A stretch of 64,000 nucleotides of DNA from Apodospora peruviana (lineage: Eukaryota; Ascomycota; Sordariomycetes; Sordariales; Lasiosphaeriaceae), in contig JAUEDM010000002.1 of NCBI GenBank assembly GCA_033439685.1, positions 2,728,001 to 2,792,000 on the forward strand. Direction: 5' to 3'. Below are positions 46,487-58,654 of this stretch, piece after piece. The translations under genes were made by a program, and so were the position numbers. The notes under the pieces were generated by a model that had not been told where the DNA came from, did not search any database, and saw nothing but the letters and a program-made list of their open reading frames with translations. The first letter of the stretch is position 1, and each line of letters starts with the position of its first letter.

Positions 46487-49400
46487 TACGAAGGTCTGTC
46501 TGTCTTGGGAAACTGTGGTATTATTTGCTGTCGTTGATTCTCTGTTGCTTCTTGGTATGGGGCGGCAAAGATGAGAATAGTGTAGGTAGCCAACGGCCGG
46601 GTATAAATGGTTGAATGGTGACGATGATTTGAGTATAAGTAAAGACAATATAATACATACACCTACGTCGTGCCAGACTACGCCTTTCCCCAATGACTCG
46701 ATCCCGACAGGACCTTGCGAGGGGGCCAACCGGCGAGCTCAGATAAGTCTAAGTCGGCGGGACGGTAGACCCACCTCGCCATGATACCAAGTGCAGCACG
46801 GGCAGCGCGCATTTTCGGCCGGCCAGGGGCTTTATTTCCGCCGCTGCGATATCGCGGGGGACCGGCATCGGGACGACGCTGGTTCGACTTCGACTCCCGC
46901 AATGCGTGGCCCGAACGCGGCTAGCCATGGATAGATAGCACGCTCCTGTGTAAGTGCCGCAACGTGCACTGTCGTCAGGTACCCTAAGGTACCTAAGGCC
47001 ATGCATGGCATCTAATAAGCCGTAGGTAAAATCCGGTGACGGATGACGGCGGGAAGGTCGCGTATTGCTGCCGGCCGCTTGGCCACTGCAACCATCATTG
47101 GCCGCGGCCTATTATCCGATTGAGGCTGGCCGAGTCATCTGAAAAGTGATAAGTACCTTATGGTTCATGCACCATGATCCGACGACTTGACCAAGTAAAT
47201 TTCTCCGATGCGAGACGAACTTCGTCTGTTGTGTTTTGTGGTTGCAGCGGATCGAGATGACAGGCACTGACTGGCCAGACTAAGTAATTGGATGTAGAGA
47301 AAAAGGCGCGCGTCGTTGATTTGGTAGATGCCTAGGCTGCTGTGGCATCGACGACCAGAACCGCCAAGCTCGCACGGGTCACACACTTTCAGTTTTCCCT
47401 GACTTGGGGGGGAACCATCCACCGGGGACGGTGATGGTGCCAGTGGTTGGGTGATGAGAGCAAAGTACGACGGGGAAGTATCAAACGGGTAATTCTTACT
47501 GTCGCGGAGAAATATATCTTGGTACGGAATACAACGGAGGTTATGCGAGCATGGCACCTGCCACCTGCCATGTGTTGTCCTTCCGCTGTCTTGTATTTAA
47601 TTAGTAAGTGCTCCTTTCACCTTTCAATTACCACGCAAAACACAGTATCGACGTCGGAGTGAGGTGCAGTGATCGGTGCAGTGATCGGTGCAGTGATCGG
47701 GTGTACGCCTTTTGTGTGGACCAGGACCGGCCCCGCCTGGGAAAAGGCCACTACTGCCCGTATATGCCGAACTCTGGAGCTCCCTTGTTCAAAGAACAGT
47801 CGGTAGCGATAAGGAACATTGATTTGATAAGAGATTTGTAGGAACTCCTCGCCCCGCCCACCCAATTGGCCGAGAAGATACCTAGGTGTCTTCAGACTTA
47901 TCATACTGTCCACACCTTCCGTTTTAGCCCGCGACTGAGACTGCCAACAAAGTTTTTTTTTTTTTTTGGCAATTCCATCGCTTCGCTCTGGGCCAAAACA
48001 TCGGCCAACAACGGAGTGACATGTCTGTGGTGGAAGTTCTGCAAGCCATTCCCCTTTTGCGTGTTCGCGGCGTCTAAGCTCTGAATGGTGGTTGGTCGGC
48101 CAGCACCACAGAGAAAACCCTAAAAAAAACCAGCCAATGACGTATTTCATTCCGCACTGGCATTGATCGGAAAAGGAAGGCGTCGTTCCCACCTGGGTGT
48201 TCCCCCCGCAGCAGCACAAGCCAATCAGACATCGTTTGATTTTCAAAAGGCCTTCAATGTTAAGGAACCCCGCAGCTTTAAACTCCATCCCACCTTTTTG
48301 CTTGTCGTTTCTTCAATTTTAACCCCACCATTCCGGTTCTTGAGCTTAGATCCCGTTTGGGTTAGCACATAACTTTGTTCGAACACCGCTTTTGAAGTTT
48401 GGGACAGACGGCGTGATAGAAAGTTCAAGACTTCCAAGCTGTCCTGAAGGAAACCGCAAAAAATGCTTTCTTAAGTGTTTGCAGCGTGTTCTGTATGTCT
48501 GCTATAGGTAGGTAGATATATGTTCTACCATGAAGCTGACTCTGGAAATCTTGCGGTTTCATGAAGTGCCCTAACAGCCCAAGTGGCTGACTGGTCTCTT
48601 CTCGGATGTGACGATATTGGTGTGCGTTCCTTCGGGCAACAAGGATGTGCTCCGTCCTTACCGCTGACTGGTGAAGAGACATAACCACCGACCGCACGAT
48701 CGCAGCAAGAGATATCCAAGATCATCATGATACAAATACCAGCCACGCATTTGATTGGATAAAGATCGAGCAGGTAGAATCATTTCTCTCCTTTTCCCAC
48801 TCCTTACTACTCCCTCAATCACCATTCTGACCGATCTCCAAATACTAAGTATATCCTATGTCACCATCGCCATCACCCCCCCCCTTCTTTTCTTCCTAGA
48901 TTACAGCTGCCAGCCAACACTTCCTTCTCGCCATCGAATCTTTGACCTCTCTCTCACCATCTAACAACAAACAACCCCTTCATATCACAACGTCGCGCCA
49001 ATCCCTCCGACCGAAGCCCCCGTCCGCCAACCAGCCATTCAAGAAAAGAAGCCGAGAAAGTTCATCCATATAAAACGCAATCAAAAACATTCGGATAGAT
49101 ACATAGACACCGTACATATCTTTCCCCACGTGCGTTATCATAAGATCTCTGTCTTCTTCAAGTGTCTCGTATAGAACAGAAACGACACGCGAATAACAGA
49201 ACAGATCAAATACCAAAACTTTGCTGCTGCTTGTTGATTGAACTGCTAAGTAGCATATACGCGCGTAATAAGACGACGGGGAGACAGAGTCGACGTGGGG
49301 AACCATTTCACAACTGGAACTGATAATAACAAATCGAAAAATTCAAATACAAACAAAAGCGAAAAAAAGAAGCAACTAGGTAAAAGAAAATAACAAACAT

Positions 49401-50335
49401 GACAAGGAAGCCCAAACCGCAAACCGACGAGAAACCAAAGAAGAACCAGACCGAACCGACCCGAGCGAGCCGACCAGACACACAAAACAGAAAGACAGCA
49501 ACAAGCTGAACAAAAGAGACAGAGACAGAGATAGAGATTGTCGGCTCTTCGAGAAACAAGTTCACTTAGTGAAACGAGACCAAACCAACCAACCAACCCA
49601 AGAAAAAAGAGAAAGAAGAAAACCCCTTCCCCATTTCCCATCCCATCCCTTGATCCAGCCATCCGGTCCTGTCCAGTCCAGTCCAGCCAAGTCCAATAGT
49701 TCACACCCCCTCCCCCCCCCCATATCCCCAACAGCCTCACTTTGTATAACTATTTATATCGTATTGACGATATCGCGTTCTCCCCAACCGAAAAATGAGC
49801 GTATAGATATATCCATCAGCCAATCAATCGACTGACTCCGTCTCTGAGCCGGTCATCTGATCCGCTTCACTCATCTCCCCTCTTACTTTCCTTTTCTTAT
49901 CGTATGTTGCATGTTTTTTGTGTGTTTGTGTTTTGTAGTTAATCCTGAAGCTACCTCACGAAGCTCTCAAAGAGATTATTACTTTAAAGATTTGTCTCTG
50001 TGCTTCTCTTTGAGATGCTAGATGGAAGGTGCGTGCGACAAACCCGGCCCGACAGAAGCGAGCGAATATAGGTTCACACTGCCCAAACCATCTGAACAAA
50101 ACAGAAGAAAAGTCAGATAGAGAATATTGCCGCTGGCGTCGGAATAGACCAAAGAATAACAACAGGCAAATCGCTTTTATTTCGTGGTATTGGATAGCAT
50201 GATGAATTGCGTTTTTGGTTTGCTGTGGAGAGATGCACAGCCATTGGGGGTTGTCGAGGTATCCGTCTTCGCGAATGTAGATAGGCAGGAACTTATCGGA
50301 TAGATCGCCTAAGAAACTGGCGCGTCTCTCTATCT
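46487..50335. other. 3.8 kb gene-poor spacer
   Basis: No protein or RNA gene is supported on either strand. It contains the MFS promoter (right of 46487), an exact three-copy 12-mer repeat (47664-47699), TAGGTA motifs (46977-46998, 48504-48517), CCAAT boxes near 48134 and 48220 and probably a long 3' UTR of the zinc-cluster gene near its right end. Confidence 0.5.
47664..47699 (+). repeat. Perfect tandem repeat, 3 x 12 bp
   Basis: Three exact head-to-tail copies of GTGCAGTGATCG in a non-coding stretch. Confidence 0.95.
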
Positions 50336-52599
50336 CTACCTCTTGCGCTTCTTGTTCTTGTCAAGCGGCGTAGCAGCAGCGACGGGCAGAGGTGCGGCGG
50401 AAGCAAGAACCGATGACGGATCAGCAGCGGCGCCAACAGCAGCGGCACCGATAGCGGCAGCAATAGGCGCGGCAGGTAATAGTGCCGTAGTCAAAGCCGG
50501 CTCATTCTCCTTCGTAACAAGAGGCACGCCCATGTGGCGGCCATATCGGCCTTTGCGGCCGTTTCCTTCGTCTTCGCTGATGCAGTCCTTTGCAGTTAGA
50601 CCTGCGTCGCGGCATCTGGCACATGGCCGTTGCCTGTCACAACCCTTCTTGCTCTTACGGCAGCGTTGGCAGCGAGGCTTGGTGGACAAGTCCGGGTGGT
50701 CATCCTCACCCGGGAGCAAGGGCGCGGCGGACACGGGCGGCGGATTGGAGACAACGGACTGCTTCCGGGATGCTGGTAGCGAAGCGGGCGTCATGGGCCC
50801 CAGGGGGCCAGTAGTCGTCGTCGCCTTCTTGACCTTCGGCTTGCTCGACTTGGAGGACGTCGTCCTGACCTTATTCGAGGACTGGGAACGCGGTCTGGCA
50901 CCGTTCGGCGTGTTGCTAGACTTGGGCTTGGGATTCTTTAGCCTTGGGGCGGCCATTAAGCCTTGTTCCACCCCATCTTCATAGTCCGCATCATCACCGC
51001 TAGCTTCAACGCTCTCTTTAGGACCCACAAAATGCGCCTCGGTGGTGGAAAACAGCTTCTTATGGCCTCCAGCAGAGTCCAGTTTCTGTCTCCTAGACGG
51101 CGGTATCTCATCTTCACTGCCGCTCTCGGCATCACTTGTTGCGCCAGTGGACGAGGCAGCATCTGCTCTTCCACTAAAAGTATCGTCCAGAGTCGACGCC
51201 GATGTTCTGCCGTGAGAGATATTCGACATTTCTCCCAGGCGCATGAGCTGGATGGCAACATCCTTGTCTTCCTCCGACATACAGCTCCCCACAGTCGGCT
51301 CAGGAGTGGGCATCATGCCCATTCCGGGGCCGATACCACCGCCCTGAGAGTATCCAAAACTTCCACGAGCCCGACGATCCTCGACAGCCGGGGTGGCAAA
51401 CATGCTCGGTGGTCCATAACCATTATGGTAGCTCTGAGGGGATTGCAGCGGTCGAGGATCTCTGAACGGGTTTTGTCCAGGGTGGACAAAAGGAAGGGAG
51501 TGTGCATGGTGATCAATGCGACGAGCCGGGGACACGGAAGGATTGGAAGTAGCGGCTGGCATCTGAGGAGGAGCAAAGAGAGGGAGTTCCTATAGCGATG
51601 GGACACGAGTTAGCAACCAAAAGCCTTGACCGATCCGACAGAGGCAAGCTCGAGGCTTACCGAGCTTTCAAACTTGGCGCGTTTGCGACGGCCTCCTTCA
51701 ACGATGTTCTCGACGCTGATCTCTGTGTTGCCAAGCTGTTCCTTGGTCTTACTAGATATGGAGGCTGATGCGCCATCACCGCTGCTGTAGCCATTTACGC
51801 TTTCGCTGCGGGCCTCGCCGACAGCTGCGCCTGGGGTCCGAGTCTTGGAGGACCGAGACCGTCCCTTTTTGCTCGTTGTGGTGTGTGTTCCTGCCGAATC
51901 ACTGCGACGGCCACGGGCGCTGTTTGGCGACGGACTACGCACGCGTGATGTTCTGGATGCCGGCCGGGACACTTGTTGTGCGTACTGCTGCGGCGGCTGA
52001 GGTTGATAGACGTCGAGATTGTAGTAACTCTGGACACCGACTGAAGCAGAATGAAACCCGTGAGGGCGAAAGGGTTCCGGGGCCGAGGATGGTTCGTCAA
52101 ATACACGGACCGTGACCACCATGTTGTTGTGAAAGTTCTCGTACCGCGCAATGAGGGTGTTGCCCTGATCATCCTCAAAGCTGACACCCTTGGAGACGGC
52201 TGGGCCAGAGTACAAGCCGTAGAAGTTCTTCACAGTCGTAACAATAGAATCGGTGGTATCATGGGGGTAGATGGAGACACGCAGAGGTAAGCGCGCCCGG
52301 CATTGGGGCGACTCTGGGAATAGGAGTTCAAACGAGACCGATTTGGGAACTGCCACGGTCCGCGGGGATACACTACCGCTGTGGGAGTAGGCGGACATGG
52401 CCGCGAAGCCGTCGACTGGAGATGTCGCAGTCATGGTGTTGATGGCAAGTTTCGGGACGCTGCCCGGCGTCTTGACTTTGGAAGGTGACGGGTAATGTTG
52501 TTGTGGGCGGTCTGGGGAGTTGTGAGCTCCGAATACAGAAAGCGACGGGTTGTCCTGAATTTGTGCGGGCTTAGTCGAGACACAACTCGGCAATTCCAT
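50336..52599 (-). CDS. Zn2Cys6 transcription factor with C-terminal zinc cluster
   Basis: Predicted 730-residue fungal regulator. Exon 1 is 52599-51661 and exon 2 is 51589-50336 (donor GTAAGC, acceptor GCTATAG, phase 0). The zinc binuclear cluster CX2CX6CX5CX2CX9C (CQRCRKSKKGCDRQRPCARC and on to DC) lies near residues 620-649, unlike the usual N-terminal position, and no fungal-specific TF middle domain is seen. Exon 1 encodes a well-formed N-terminal domain (SVSFELLFPESPQCRARLPL, SIVTTVKNFYGLY, GNTLIARYENFHNNMVVTVR) that looks like a ubiquitin/PB1-type fold. Between them are Ser/Lys-rich disordered regions. The start at MELPSCVS (52599) is preferred; MTATSPVDG at 52434 is a possible internal start. 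It shares a 6 kb upstream region with cyclin B. Target genes are unknown. Confidence 0.85.
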
Positions 52600-55500
52600 T
52601 CCCAGCTTGAAGACACAGAGTAGGATATGTATCTGGCACGGGTGCCGGTATGTATAGTTCGAGAAGTGGTGACGGTCGGACAAACGCCCGGGTTGGGATG
52701 GTCACCGCCTGGGCGCCACAGGGTCGGGCGACGGAAGTTGACGGAGCGGACGGAGCGCAGAGCAGGGCTTGTCGAAGATTGTGCTTTTCTTGATTCCTGT
52801 GTCGAGGCGGCAACAGTTAGCAACACCGTACGACGATATGGTGGCAGATATGAGCAGAGTCTGCTGTGGATGAGTTGGTCTGGTGGGTTGGACCCGGGCT
52901 GGGCTGTGGTCGGAGGAGGAGCGCATTATGGTGACGGCGCCAGGTCTCTCCTCGCCATAACAGGACGAGGATTTGGAGAATAGCGAAAGGAAAGAGCAGA
53001 TATCGCAGCAAGATGATGGTCGCATAGGGGAAAGCAAACAATATCACTTACCACAATGGCCACAGAGTGGTGTTGCTGGGTTGTCGGATGGCTTCGATCT
53101 CGACTCTCTCTCTCTCTCGCTCGACACACAGACTGGAACTAGACCCGAGCGACCTGGGATGGGGTAACAATGGGCTGGTTAGCGACGAAGCCGCACACGA
53201 CAAATACAGATCTGGATATCGGCGAATGTGGAAAGGAGGACGCAATACGGCAGATGCAGGACTTCAATGGCTTACCAGGAGATTCCGGTGTGCTTTGATG
53301 GTCCAAGTGAGCAATTCGGGAGGTTGTGGGCGAGAGGAAGACGGAGGAGTCGCAAGAAATCTGCATTAAAAAGGTCGATGCCGGTAATCGCACACTGCCT
53401 CGTCGATTCAACACTGTGCCACAGCGCAATCCCCTCCCACAGCCAGGTCAACACACTGCACATCAAAACAACCTCTGGGACCTTTCAAGAACTGACAACT
53501 CCGTTATATCCAAGACATGCCCTTAGATTCCCTCTATTTGTTCTTTGGGTCTTGCGCACCGAGATCGCAGTCGTTTCTGTATGTTGCGCCTCGATCAAGG
53601 GCAGTCGAGTGTGCTTTTTCGCACGGAGAAGCAGCGCAGCCAGCGCCTGCATCAACCCACCCCATCCGTTAGGTTCTCAGTTTAATCTGTACAGTTACCA
53701 CCACCACCACCGCCATTCCTACTTATTACCGCTGGCACCGTTACCACCACCTCTTTCTTATCTCAGAGCCTGCCGTGGTAAAAACAGCCCTCGAATTATC
53801 TCGAATCGAACCCCAACTTGTGCCATTGAAGAGGCATTGGCTTGGCCGGGGAGATTGGGTTATGTCCTTGTACCTACGGTACTCCACTTTCGTATAATAC
53901 ATGCAATACTACCAGGTACCTATGGATATCCGTACAGTTCCACCCGACCTTGATCGCAATTATCTTTGCGCTGATAGCATCATGGATACAAAACGAAGTC
54001 ACGATATAACGTCTTGTCGCAAGTTGGCAGCTAGACACTTAATTCAGAGATCGAGACAGGCCAAACCATGGCCGTAGTTATCAAGCATGTGCGACGTTGA
54101 GTTAAGGAGGTAGTACGGAATACGTCGAAGGAGTCCCGGCAGTCCGTCCAGTCCTTGATGCGCCCGAGTGTGTAATCACAAAGCACCGATGCTGGCATAC
54201 AAACACTCGATGAGCACAAGAACACGGTCGCGTAAAAGTCTGGAAGTAGAGCGCAGACTTCGCTGACCCAAAGCTTGGATAGCGAGCTGACTGAGGACAA
54301 TTACAACAGAACGAGAGAACCCCGTGAGCGGTGACGAGCGGCTAAGCAGGATCAGAAGCGGAGGTTCCAGGTTGGTCCAGTCCAGATGGCTGTCAACCTG
54401 ACCTCGGACGAGCACCATCAGTTCGCTGTTCCGAGGAGGGGTGGTAGCGAATAGGCGACCGCGAACACACCCGTTACGGAAGAGGGCAGAGATGTGTTGA
54501 CGCCAAATGGGTGAAAAGGGTCGCCTTGAATCCGCTGCCAGTTGCGGTGCCCTCTTCTGCGGTACAGGTGCGGTGTGCTGTTTGGACAAAGAGTTTCTTA
54601 CACCACTGCAATCCAGGGGTCGAGGTACCTTGGTAGACCCACGAAAGAAGTGGAAGAACCGAATCGCAATGCGCGCTTTTCTCCATTCCTGCGCGAACAG
54701 TGGAGGGCATGTGTCTTTCGGCTCCTCATAACCTAAGCTGGCGAGCCTAGAAGCTTCAGGCGTTGCTGAATGGCCTCCCCTCTCGGATAGCGAGCTTGGG
54801 ACAGGTCCTTGGGTTCCATCAGAGCCTCTTTTTCCCTTTCTTTGTGTGTTGCATGGCCTGATCGCAACGCTGCGTGCGATTCGGTTGAGAGGACCTTACT
54901 AGGCGCTATTTAGTGCTGGTATGGTCGATAATGCCGACACATCCCAGTTGATACCGTGCCAGCTCTCCGTGGGCAGGTCAAGTCACTGGATGAGAATGCG
55001 CCAGACAAGTCAACAGATTCAAGGTGGCCATTGCGGCCTTCTGGGAGGGCCACCGGCCAATGGCGTAGACGCCTTGCTCCTGTGAAGCAGGGGTATGGCT
55101 GTCGATGTGCCTGGGGCACAGGGCCGCGAAGGCAGGGCAGCCCGGGTAGCTCAGGCTACTTTCTGTGCTCAGGTCCTGTTGCGTGCTTTGGGATGTGAGA
55201 AAGAGGCGCATTGCACTCAAGTTGGCGGGGGGAGGTGCGTAACTGGCTGGCTGTAGTTGCAATTGTCATAAGGAAAGCTTCTCTAAGTGTCAATTCCGTG
55301 CGCAGATGAGCACGTCTAAACGCAAAAGCTAACGGCGCAAATCGTGAGTTGTGCCACTCAGTGTTTGCGTTTTCGCTGGGGATCTCTTCACCTGCCAAGG
55401 GGTCCTTGGTATTCCGTACTTGTAGAGTTTGGCCACCTGGGCCGTTTCTGGTGGAACATGCGACCGCCTCTTCAGGTGAGAAAAAGCAATAGAATCGCCG

Positions 55501-58500
55501 GGACACTGCTCAAGTATCTGACCAACCGACTATGCCTCTCTGGCCAAGTGTGGTTTTTGGGTGGACGGGGTGCTATGAGAGTACTTTGGGTGTTCCTGGT
55601 GCAGCGCTGCCTAGATAAGCTGGGACCGATCAGGGTCTCTCACTAATGGCTGTAGACGAACGACCACAGATCCACTATACCATTCCGGGGAACCGATCGA
55701 GGCCTCGCTTTTGGGCGGCCATTTGAACAGAAAGTTACCTGAGAAGTGAGGCTGGTTGGTGTCGGCGTGTTGAGTTTGATGCCAGCGGCTCCTCCTGGAG
55801 ATTTGCGAAGGACCGGGAGACAACGGCTCGATGCGCTGGCAAAGTTTCAAATGCAAGACCGTATCGAATCACCTTTTCAGATCCGCCAAACTCCCAGCTT
55901 CAGACCGACTGGATAATTATAAACGGCCCAGCACCCATAACCCGCTCCCATGATGACGAGAGGGTCCGGGGCCTGACAAATGAAGTGTCGCAGAAAACCA
56001 CCAGCAACTTTTGATGAACCCTTCACCACCAAAGATCGATCGTCGTGCAGCTTCGCTCCAGATACTAGAACTACTGCACCCGTAAGGCACTAGTGGTGAG
56101 GGAAAAGAGATGGACGAGAAAAGAGAGGACATCACCTGCTGGCTGCATGCAGGTTTGGACTTGGTGCTCCGCTTCGCTCCTGCGGCCGTGGCGACCCTCT
56201 CACAGGCGCAGATGCGCAAGATACGCGGGCAAGAAGTCCCTTTGTGCTCACACTTTCCGTCGAGAGCTCACCTCGAGGGGCATGGCTTGAACGCACACAT
56301 TCCAATCTTTCAGTCGTTAGTAAAAAAGATACGTTGCCAGCGACTTTCGTTCCAGGGATCTTTGGCCTTCATCAATTCAACACACCCCCCTCCGGGCATT
56401 GGAGCTGTGTGAGCCGTCCCCGTTTCGCGCCGCCGATCTGCAACCACCAACGCAGCTACGGATACGTAGTGGACTAGTGGACTCCCTCAAGTACCGACCG
56501 GCTTTGTCGCAAAGCTTCCAGGCTTGCCGAGTGCTTGCTAGCAGACTTATCTTTTATTCTGTGCGTGCTTGGTCTGTCAACGGTTCGATCTATTTGATAC
56601 CTACCTAGTTATAAGCCCATCAAGCCAGTTCGTTGCCAGTGACGACCGGCGGGTGGGTGACCAGAAAAAGCCGTGGCTGCCGGGAGGCCAGATCGGCGGT
56701 CTGCGCAACAGTAGCATGCGCTAGCTATCTGCCTCTCAAACCAGCCCAGCTTCAACTGCGTGCTGGCTGCAACCATACACGATGAAGAGATGCTTTTTTT
56801 ATTTGCCACATTCAGCATTCTTCTGTATCTATTGAAGGGGGGAAATGCTTGTATACAGTCCGGGACATGATATTAACCATTAAACTCGGCAGTCAAGCGA
56901 GTTGCGAAGCCGCCACGAGGTTCGCGCCATCCCGTCCCGTCCAATGCTGAAATCCCGGATATTGATAGCGAAAGCGACCGAGAGATTTGGAAGCGACCGG
57001 GGATGGATGCGCCTATTCTGCGGTTATTTTCATCTTCAGAGTAAAGGGTCCAGGGAGGATAAGATATCGCCTGCGCGTGTGCAATGGTGTAGAAGGGCAA
57101 TGCCCGGCCAAACACGCGCTCACTCGGGTTGCCGTTTCCAGCTTGCTCTTGTGCTGACGAGTGACGACCGAACCTGAAGTGAGGTGAGGGGTTGAAGAAT
57201 GGAAGCGGCGGACGAATGTTCCTGGAACAAGGTTAGGTTTGACCTCAAACCAGTGTTTTGCTAAGCGGAGCGGAGATCGTCCATTCGACCAGACGGTATG
57301 CGCCTGCCCTCCCTTGATCAAAACATCAAAACATTGTGCTTCATCTCTGCCTGCGACGCTTCTTTTACTGGCCAGAAATTCATGGCCGTTGGAACTGGCC
57401 TCCAGGATCCACTGCGGCGTGGCTGCCCCGAAAACGAAATGCGCCGGCACAACAGTTTCGCAGGCCTTGCGGCACCGCAATGGGGATGCCGTCGCAACAT
57501 ATTCGGATCGATGCGCAGGTTTGCCCTGACCAGACTTCGTAGTCCGGGGACATTCGCGACGCTTGTCCTGTGGTGGTTGGAGGTGAGCAGCTGTCGCGTC
57601 AAATCTCATCCAACCTCGCTGAATGGTCACGTGAAAACGCGGGGCCTTCGCGTTTCCCCTCTCCACGTCCAGTCGCGTAAATGCAGTCTGACGGGTCGTC
57701 ACCATGACACGCCCTTTTGAAGCCTGAAGACTAGATTAAAAGCTCTAAATCTCGGCCATGTTCTCGTTTAGTCGTCCTCAATGCATATGGTTCTAGTTTA
57801 AACAGTTTAGCAATGGTGGGGTGGAGATGCAGAGCTGGACTGTCTTGTTGACTTTGACGGGTTGACGCGACGGCCCCAAGTGCGAAATTCTGGATCGAGA
57901 AAGCGGGTTACGTCATCTGCAGCGGAGCCGGAAGAATGCGTTACCGTGACCACCTGCCAACGTCCACGCAGGGATGGCACGGACCCGAACGCTGCCGCGA
58001 ACGGCTGTGCTGTTATTGTGCATCTGTTTACTGCATGCTCGTGCATTGTCAATAAACAGAAAGAAGGTGCAGCGCAGCTCTTCCGATATCAGTCGTGAAA
58101 GCATCCGCCCGACAACCTCACACTCTTTCCCCCCCTCCCCTCCTCCATTCACAGTTCCCGGCCTGCAGAGAAGGCATCGTTTTTCGCATCTCACTATCCA
58201 TCATTCTTCCCTTGATGTATAGCTGCAGAACTACTGCGTGAGGCGCGCCTTTTCTACCGTGTCACTTGTAATTTCCTGCTTGGCTGGGCAATATCCTCCC
58301 TTCCCTCCACGAACGAACTCTACCACTGCACTCTCCCCAACAACCGACCGCACTGGGAGAGTAAACGATCACCACGCGACCTCAGTTCTCGTCTCCGACT
58401 TGCACCGCATTCTGCATTGGCCTGTAACCTCGAGGGTTTGACTGGATTCGACTCGGATTCCCACGCGTGCGAGCAAAAGTAGGCATCAGTAGCAAGCCAC

Positions 58501-58654
58501 CGTAATTCTAGCCTCGACATCAACAGCAGTCAGATTCACCTCAGCGCGTATTCGATCGCCTTTTCCATCCTCATTTCTCGACTTCACTGTGGTCCGAATC
58601 GTGCTCCCGCAAATTCACCTATTATTACCACCACTGCAGTTAATTTCCCCCACC
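52600..58654. promoter_or_regulatory. 6 kb divergent upstream region, Zn2Cys6 factor / cyclin B
   Basis: The largest spacer in the window, between two divergent regulatory genes. It holds a CT repeat (about 53104-53117), TACCTA motifs (53870-53930, 56598-56609) and, near cyclin B, a pyrimidine-rich leader with ACGCGT at 58463-58468. Two frames over 225 codons (53228-53953 +, 57013-57705 -) are open but show no family signature. I see no tRNA or 5S gene in it. Confidence 0.5.
58463..58468. promoter_or_regulatory. MCB-type box upstream of cyclin B
   Basis: ACGCGT, 187 bp upstream of the cyclin B start codon. ACGCGA half-matches occur near 57864 and 58376. Confidence 0.45.

Noticed and set aside
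46861..46905. GGTTCGACTTCGACTCCC as a possible tRNA T-arm (box B)
   Set aside because: T-stem halves do not pair correctly and no acceptor or anticodon stem can be drawn.
53228..53953. 241-codon plus-strand open frame
   Set aside because: No family motif, no conserved-looking stretch and low-complexity His/Pro runs; it overlaps the presumed leader and promoter of the leftward zinc-cluster gene.
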